Source of the DNA: Devosia litorisediminis
GTDB lineage: Bacteria > Pseudomonadota > Alphaproteobacteria > Rhizobiales > Devosiaceae
DNA: 64,000 nt
Assembly: GCF_018334155.1 (NCBI RefSeq)
Contig: NZ_JAGXTP010000001.1
Span: 496,001 to 560,000 of the forward strand
Direction of reading: 5' to 3'
Shown here: positions 59,754-64,000 of the stretch, in pieces
Position numbering within the stretch: the first letter of the stretch is position 1
Layout of the letters: each line of letters starts with the position of its first letter
Notes under the pieces: model-generated
What the model was told of the DNA's origin: nothing
The model's input: only the letters and a program-made list of their open reading frames with translations
Databases searched by the model: none
Program-made: the position numbers and the translations under genes

Positions 59754-60754
59754 CGTGAAGCCGCCTTGGTGATGGTGGGGCGACGACGCCGGAAGGGCAA
59801 TGTCACATAGGGCGACTGGATCAGCAGGATCAGGATGATCATGCCGGCCTTGACGATCAGATTGAATTCGGGCGGGAAGCCGGACACCAGAATGCCCGTA
59901 TTCATGGCCTGAATAATCAAGGCGCCAATCACGGCCAGCGGTATGGAGAAGCGTCCGCCAAGTAGCGAGGTGCCGCCAATGACCACTGCCAGAATGGCAT
60001 CGAGTTCGAGCCAGAGGCCGGAATTGTTGGCGTCTGCGCCCCGGATATCAGCGGCCACCACAATGCCCGCGACCGCCGCACAAAAGCCCGAAGTGGTATA
60101 GACCAGCATGAGCAGCATGCGGCTGCGAATGCCCGCCAGAGACGCGGCAGCGCGATTGACGCCAATGGCCTGGATGAACAGGCCGATGGCGGTCTTGCGC
60201 ACGAGCAGGGTGACCAGCACCATCAGGGCCAGCGCAATCACCGCTGCCATGGGGAAACCAAGCAGGGACCCCGTGCCCAGGAAGATCAAGGCCGGATCGT
60301 TGAAGGTGACGATGGAGCCTTCGGTGATCAGCTGGGCAATGCCGCGACCGGCCACCATCAATACCAGTGTGGCAACGATGGGCTGGATGTCGAGCACGGC
60401 GACCAGAAAACCGTTCCAAAGGCCGCACAGCATGCCGACCGAGAGGGCTGCGATGACGGCAATGGGTGTTGGGTAACCGGCTACGACCATGGTGGCGGCG
60501 ACAGCACCGCACACCGCCATGATGGCCCCGACCGAGAGGTCCACGCCCTTGGTGGCGATCACCCCGGTCATGCCGATGGCCAGAATGGCGACCGGCGCGC
60601 CGCGATTGAGCACGTCGACAATGCTGCCGAAGAAGCGGCCGTCCTGCCAGGTGACATTGAAGAAATTGGGAAACAGCAGCCAGTTGATCAGCAATACGCC
60701 GATCAGCGCCATGACCTGTGGATTGGCCAGACGGCCGGGCGAGAGCCGCTTCAT
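59750..60754 (-). CDS. ytfT: YtfT-type sugar ABC permease
   Basis: A 334-residue CUT2 permease: AIGMTGVIATKGVDLSVGAIMAV and the conserved GIRSRMLLMLVYTTSGFCAAVAGIVV (partly quoted), then VIGGTSLLGGRFSIPLAVIGALI. It forms the channel with YjfF; both N termini differ from the generic RbsC type in carrying short cytoplasmic heads. Coupled by four-base overlaps to both the ATPase and YjfF genes. Confidence 0.87.
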   Translation of the reverse strand: MKRLSPGRLANPQVMALIGVLLINWLLFPNFFNVTWQDGRFFGSIVDVLNRGAPVAILAIGMTGVIATKGVDLSVGAIMAVCGAVAATMVVAGYPTPIAVIAALSVGMLCGLWNGFLVAVLDIQPIVATLVLMVAGRGIAQLITEGSIVTFNDPALIFLGTGSLLGFPMAAVIALALMVLVTLLVRKTAIGLFIQAIGVNRAAASLAGIRSRMLLMLVYTTSGFCAAVAGIVVAADIRGADANNSGLWLELDAILAVVIGGTSLLGGRFSIPLAVIGALIIQAMNTGILVSGFPPEFNLIVKAGMIILILLIQSPYVTLPFRRRRPTITKAASR

Positions 60755-62268
60755 GAGACCACCTCATCGGGGTTGTTGGCGATGGCCTGCACGATCACGC
60801 CGGGATTGATGTTCTTGCCGCGCAATTCGGCAACTACTTCGCGATCGCGCATCACCACGATGCGCGAGGAGTAGGCCACGACCTCATCGAGCTCGGAGGA
60901 GATGACGAGCATGGCCATGCCATCATCGCGCAGCCGGTTAATGGTGCGCACGATTTCGGCGTGCGCGCCGACATCGATGCCGCGGGTGGGCTCATCCAGA
61001 ATGAGGAAGGCGGGGTCGGTGGCCAGCCAGCGCGAAAGGATGACCTTTTGCTGATTGCCGCCCGAGAGCAGTTTGACCGGCATATCGAGCGAGGCCGCCC
61101 GGATATCCATAGATTCCCCGAACTTGCCGGCAATTTCGAGCTGTTCGTCGCGGTTGAGGGCGCGGAACCAGCCCAGCTTGCCCTGAAGCGCGATGATGAT
61201 GTTTTCACGGACCGACAGGTCGCCAAAAATGCCCTCGGCCTTGCGATCTTCGGGGCAGAAGCCAAAGCTCTGGCCGATGGCGTCGGTCGTATTCTGAATG
61301 CTGGCTGCCGCGCCGTTGATGCGCAGGCTGCCCTGATCGGCCGGGTCGGCGCCAAACATGGTGCGGGCCATTTCGGTGCGGCCGGAGCCCAGCAGGCCCG
61401 CCACACCCACGACCTCGCCTTTATGGATGGTAAGATCGAAAGGATGCACGGCACGCTTGCGACCATAGCCCTTGAATTCGAGCAGGACTTCATTGGTAGG
61501 GTTTACGAGCTCGACATCGGTGGCGCCGCTAAAGGCAATGTCCTTGCCCAGCATGAGGCGGACAACATCGGTCCGGCTGACCGAATCCAGCTGACGGGTT
61601 TCTACCAGCTGGCCATTGCGCAACACGGTCACCTGATCGGCAATGGCAAAGACCTGATCGAGAAAATGGGTAATGAAGACGATGGCCAGACCGTCGCGCT
61701 TGAGGTCGGCAATGACCTCGAACAGGCGCTCGACTTCGTTGCGATCAAGGCTTGCTGTGGGTTCGTCCAGGATCAGCACCTTACCCGAAAGGGCAACCGC
61801 GCGGGCAATGGCCACGATCTGCTGGACGGCCACGGAATGGCCGCCGAGTTCGCTGCCGGGATCAAGATCAAGTCCATAGCGGGCCAGTAGCAGCCGGGCG
61901 TCGGCCTCCATCTTGCGGTGATCCACCAGACCAAACCGGGTTGGCTGGTGCCCCAGATAGAGGTTTTCGGCCACCGACCGGTTGGGCAGCAGGTTGACCT
62001 CCTGATAGACCGTGCCGATGCCGTGCGTCTGGGCGTGCAAGGGGTTCTCGAGTACGGCCGGGACACCGTCGACCAGCACCTGGCCACCATCAGGCTGGTA
62101 AGCGCCGGTGAGGATCTTGATCAGGGTGGATTTGCCGGCGCCGTTCTCGCCCAGCAGGGCATGCACCTGGCCGGGACGAACCCCGAAATCAACGGAATCA
62201 AGCGCGGTGTGACCGCCGAAAATCTTGGTGACGCCGCGTGCTTGAAGCACGTATTGGCCCTCGGTCAT
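60751..62268 (-). CDS. ytfR: YtfR-type sugar ABC ATPase with two nucleotide-binding domains
   Basis: A 505-residue duplicated CUT2 ATPase. The first domain has Walker A LGENGAGKSTLIK, HSVAVQQIVAIARA as signature region and VLILDEPTASLD; the second has GLLGSGRTEMAR in place of a canonical Walker A, and LSGGNQQKVILSRWLA with FLILDEPTRGID. Asymmetric second domains are normal in RbsA/YtfR proteins. ATG 62268 is used, 17 residues inside the longest frame, because it begins MTEGQYVLQARGVTKIF. A 94-base gap with a stem-loop separates it from ytfQ. Confidence 0.9.
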   Translation of the reverse strand: MTEGQYVLQARGVTKIFGGHTALDSVDFGVRPGQVHALLGENGAGKSTLIKILTGAYQPDGGQVLVDGVPAVLENPLHAQTHGIGTVYQEVNLLPNRSVAENLYLGHQPTRFGLVDHRKMEADARLLLARYGLDLDPGSELGGHSVAVQQIVAIARAVALSGKVLILDEPTASLDRNEVERLFEVIADLKRDGLAIVFITHFLDQVFAIADQVTVLRNGQLVETRQLDSVSRTDVVRLMLGKDIAFSGATDVELVNPTNEVLLEFKGYGRKRAVHPFDLTIHKGEVVGVAGLLGSGRTEMARTMFGADPADQGSLRINGAAASIQNTTDAIGQSFGFCPEDRKAEGIFGDLSVRENIIIALQGKLGWFRALNRDEQLEIAGKFGESMDIRAASLDMPVKLLSGGNQQKVILSRWLATDPAFLILDEPTRGIDVGAHAEIVRTINRLRDDGMAMLVISSELDEVVAYSSRIVVMRDREVVAELRGKNINPGVIVQAIANNPDEVVS

Positions 62269-62319
62269 GCCGGTCTCCCCCAGGTCTCGCGCCGCCGTTC
62301 CGGCTGTGTCGCGAAGCAA

Positions 62320-62345
62320 GTCCCGCCAGCGTGAGCCGGCGGGAC
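62320..62345 (-). promoter_or_regulatory. Intercistronic stem-loop between ytfQ and ytfR
   Basis: GTCCCGCC (62320-62327) pairs with GGCGGGAC (62338-62345), with two more pairs inside after one mismatch. It lies just after the binding-protein stop and has no T run. Confidence 0.7.
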
Positions 62346-62362
62346 AGATGTGTCAGGTCTGA

Positions 62363-63337
62363 TTAGTAGCCCAGACCCTTGCGGGTGTCATATTCACCCT
62401 GTGGGTTGTCGGCAGGGGTGTAGAGCTTGGACTCGGTGATGATGAACTTCTCGGGCGCCGTGCCATCGGCAAGATAGGCAGAGAGGGCATCAAAAGCGGG
62501 TCCGGCCATGTTGGGTGTCAGCTCAACAGTGGCGTTGGCTTCACCAGCAACCATGGCAGCGAAGATATCTGGAACGGCGTCAATCGAGACGACCTTGATA
62601 TCGGTGCCGGGCTTGAGGCCGGCGTCCTTGATCGCCTGAATGGCGCCAACAGCCATGTCATCATTGTGGGCATAGACGGCGCAGATATCGGCGCCACCGT
62701 TTTCAGCCTTGATGAAGCCTTCCATGACTTCCTTGCCCTTGGAACGGGTAAAGTCGCCGGTCTGGCTGCGGGCGATGGTCAGATTGTCATGACCGGCGAG
62801 CGCTTCTTCAAAGCCCTGCTTGCGATTGATGGCCGGGGTGGAGCCCACGGTTCCCTGCAACTCGACGACCTTACAGTCGGCGTCGCCCACCGCATCGACC
62901 AGCCACTGGCCAGCAACGCGACCTTCCTTGATCTGATCTGATGCAACCGAGGTGAGATAGAGATCTTCAGGCGCGTCCACGCCGCGATCGAGCAGAATGA
63001 CGGGGATTTCGGCTTCCTTGGCTTCAGTCAGCACGTCGTCCCAGCCGGTGGCCACGACCGGCGCAACCATGATGGCATCAACGCCCTGGGCAATGAAGCC
63101 GCGGATCGCCTTGATCTGGTTTTCCTGCTTCTGTTGTGCGTCGGCAAATTTGAGATCAATGCCGCGCTCTTCGGCCTGCTGCTTGGTGACCGAGGTCTCG
63201 GCAGCGCGCCAACCCGATTCCGAGCCGATCTGGCTGAAGCCGACAGTGAGGCCGTTCAGATTGTCCTGAGCGATGGCGACAGATGTCAAAGCGGTAGCGA
63301 GGCTTGCCGCGATGGCAAGCTTGGAAATGATGTTCAC
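62363..63337 (-). CDS. ytfQ: YtfQ-type sugar-binding protein
   Basis: A 324-residue periplasmic binding protein of the ribose/galactose type. The signal peptide (MNIISKLAIAASLATALTS) ends near AIAQ. The mature domain has LTVGFSQIGSESGWRAAET, the YtfQ-specific start that separates it from RbsB, then DAQQKQENQIKAIRGFIAQGVDAI, PVVATGWDDVL, ILLDRGV and VYAHNDDMAVGAIQAIKDAG (some partly quoted). It is first in a ytfQRT-yjfF-regulator operon, preceded by an AT-rich promoter with an inverted repeat. Ligand by family: galactofuranose or a related furanose. Confidence 0.9.
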   Translation of the reverse strand: MNIISKLAIAASLATALTSVAIAQDNLNGLTVGFSQIGSESGWRAAETSVTKQQAEERGIDLKFADAQQKQENQIKAIRGFIAQGVDAIMVAPVVATGWDDVLTEAKEAEIPVILLDRGVDAPEDLYLTSVASDQIKEGRVAGQWLVDAVGDADCKVVELQGTVGSTPAINRKQGFEEALAGHDNLTIARSQTGDFTRSKGKEVMEGFIKAENGGADICAVYAHNDDMAVGAIQAIKDAGLKPGTDIKVVSIDAVPDIFAAMVAGEANATVELTPNMAGPAFDALSAYLADGTAPEKFIITESKLYTPADNPQGEYDTRKGLGY

Positions 63338-63395
63338 GATGTCCTCCCAAAAATGATCGCAGCGGTGTGTTCACCTGCGGCGATGAAAGGACGCT

Positions 63396-63414
63396 ATATA
63401 AAGTACTATTATAT
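63396..63414. promoter_or_regulatory. AT-rich inverted repeat in the ytfQ promoter
   Basis: ATATAA (63396-63401), seven-base spacer AGTACTA, TTATAT (63409-63414), about 60 bases before the ytfQ start. Candidate operator for the FCD regulator encoded at the end of the operon. The minus strand also contains TATAAT. Confidence 0.5.
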
Positions 63415-63853
63415 GTAAAGATGGAATCGAGGCCAGTGCCCGCGGGTAGCTTCCAGGTCGGGCTAGACCAAGTGTTGGTCGATTAACTCGTTGAAAAGAG
63501 GCAGGAAATCCACATGAACCAGGCCAGGTTTGACGGGCTGGTCGGTAGCGAGATGGTGTGGGTGTCTCAAATTTTTCTGAACCGTTACCCCTGAATTTGT
63601 CGCTGCTGGCCCTCAGAGCGAAGGGGCCTTTACCGCAAAGCCGGGTCCGCGGGGCGAAGGCGCGCGGCACCTGTCGCCAACGTCGCAAAAGACAGATGCG
63701 GCTCAATTTCTGGACCGCGGATCAATCAATCACCTCCAGGGCCAAGATGGCAGATTGCGCCGAATTTCCTCTATTCGTTGGTCCAAGAATATCAAAAACG
63801 CTGAAATTCGCGAGAATATGAAGGAATTTGACTCTTAATCGGGAGTAATTTAT
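63415..63853. other. Intergenic region upstream of ytfQ and the last gene
   Basis: About 440 bases with no intact gene. Besides a possible coding remnant on the minus strand (63463-63612), I see only AT-rich promoter-like sequence near the right end. Open frames here are short, have unusual composition (Arg/Pro/Cys-rich) and lack ribosome sites. Confidence 0.5.
63463..63612 (-). pseudogene. Possible C-terminal coding remnant
   Basis: A minus-strand frame bounded by a TGA (63613-63615) and a TAG (63463-63465) would read GPAATNSGVTVQKNL, then RHPHHLATDQPVKPG and LVHVDFLPLFNELIDQ. It ends like a normal protein but has no start codon, and a stop interrupts it upstream. I do not recognise the parent; a decayed gene or mobile-element end is possible, as is chance. 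Confidence 0.2.
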
Positions 63854-63872
63854 CTATTTGTCCAACAAATAG
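63854..63872 (+). promoter_or_regulatory. FadR-family operator before the last gene
   Basis: CTATTTGT-CCA-ACAAATAG, perfect eight-base arms. The core TTGTCCAACAA fits the published FadR-family consensus TnGTnnnACnA exactly. It sits directly before the ribosome site of the gene starting at 63884, so autoregulation is likely. Confidence 0.7.
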
Positions 63873-63883
63873 GAGCGACGTGC

Positions 63884-64000
63884 GTGAGTGCATCAAAGAG
63901 CAATGCCAATGCCGCCGACAGGGACGCCACGGCCAGCGGCGTGTCCGATGCCGTCATCCGCTCCTCGTCCCACTCCGCGGTGGACGAGATGGTGCTCAAT
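63884..64000 (+). CDS. Probable FadR-type GntR regulator, N-terminal end only
   Basis: Starts at GTG 63884 with AGGAG eight bases upstream and runs off the window after 39 codons: a Ser/Ala/Asp-rich head (SASKSNANAADRDATASG), then VSDAVIRSSSHSAVDEMVLN. The last segment looks like the lead-in to the first helix of a GntR winged helix. The upstream FadR-type operator supports the assignment, but the DNA-binding domain itself is not in view. It is divergent from the ytfQ operon and might also belong to sugar regulation. Confidence 0.5.
   Translation, partial: MSASKSNANAADRDATASGVSDAVIRSSSHSAVDEMVLN

Noticed and set aside
63558..63821. An 87-codon plus-strand open frame in the last intergenic region
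   Set aside because: Unusual composition, no ribosome site and no recognisable motif; probably not a gene.
1..64000. CRISPR array, tRNA/rRNA genes, prophage or integrative element
   Set aside because: No regularly spaced direct repeats, cloverleaf-like tRNA ends, rRNA stretches, integrase, transposase or phage structural genes were recognised. A tRNA scan was not possible here.

Overview
The window reads as chromosomal DNA of a high-GC alphaproteobacterium, most likely Hyphomicrobiales and probably close to Devosia. This is inference from gene content: carA divergent from yqeY, dnaG followed by rpoD, alanine/proline-rich envelope proteins, and many sugar ABC transporters with FCD-type GntR regulators. 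No rRNA, tRNA, CRISPR array, intact insertion sequence or prophage was recognised.

Layout. 1-4.1 kb: the 5' end of a Tat-exported cpdB-type nucleotidase, a zinc metallopeptidase beside a paralogue that has lost its metal ligands, and a two-domain glycosyltransferase. 4.1-16 kb is mainly housekeeping: carA, yqeY, a membrane diguanylate cyclase, an MFS exporter, an HdeD-like protein, a clan GH-A hydrolase, dnaG, rpoD and small conserved genes. 16-22.8 kb: a luciferase-like flavin oxidoreductase, envelope proteins (DUF533, a large OmpA-type protein), yjbQ, a TauE/SafE exporter and a SIMPL protein. 23-25.7 kb: a FAH-family dehydratase plus an aldehyde dehydrogenase, resembling the last two steps of oxidative (Weimberg-type) pentose catabolism. 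25.7-39.1 kb is accessory: a paired small DMT transporter, aminotransferase/rhodanese/MocR group, MarR facing two secreted YHYH proteins, a PPOX flavoprotein, TetR/SDR, an EAL phosphodiesterase, a DJ-1/PfpI protein, and peroxiredoxin/AraC.

39.2-51 kb is the most interesting block, a catabolic island for a sugar acid or short/branched sugar. One arm (39243-42522) holds an uncharacterised cytoplasmic TIM-barrel protein, a small ABM-fold protein, a four-carbon acid sugar kinase (OtnK type) and its decarboxylase partner (OtnC type). A convergent arm (46335-42524) holds an SMP-30 lactonase, a beta-decarboxylating-dehydrogenase homologue with Phe in place of the catalytic Tyr, a Gfo/Idh/MocA dehydrogenase and a GntR regulator. 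A third arm (46632-50969) is a complete sugar ABC importer. All three promoters carry a TT(A/T)ATGCAT element over the -10, which suggests one regulon. The parts allow import, oxidation to a lactone, lactone opening, oxidation to a 3-oxo acid, phosphorylation and decarboxylation, but the dehydrogenase differs from those of the published threonate/erythronate pathways.

51-58 kb: a PhnCDEE-type phosphonate/phosphite importer without catabolic genes, divergent from an OmpR-type response regulator and a large TorS-like hybrid kinase. 58-63.3 kb: a YtfQRT-YjfF-type (galactofuranose-like) importer with its own FCD regulator. The window ends in the start of what is probably another FadR-type regulator preceded by a textbook FadR-family operator.
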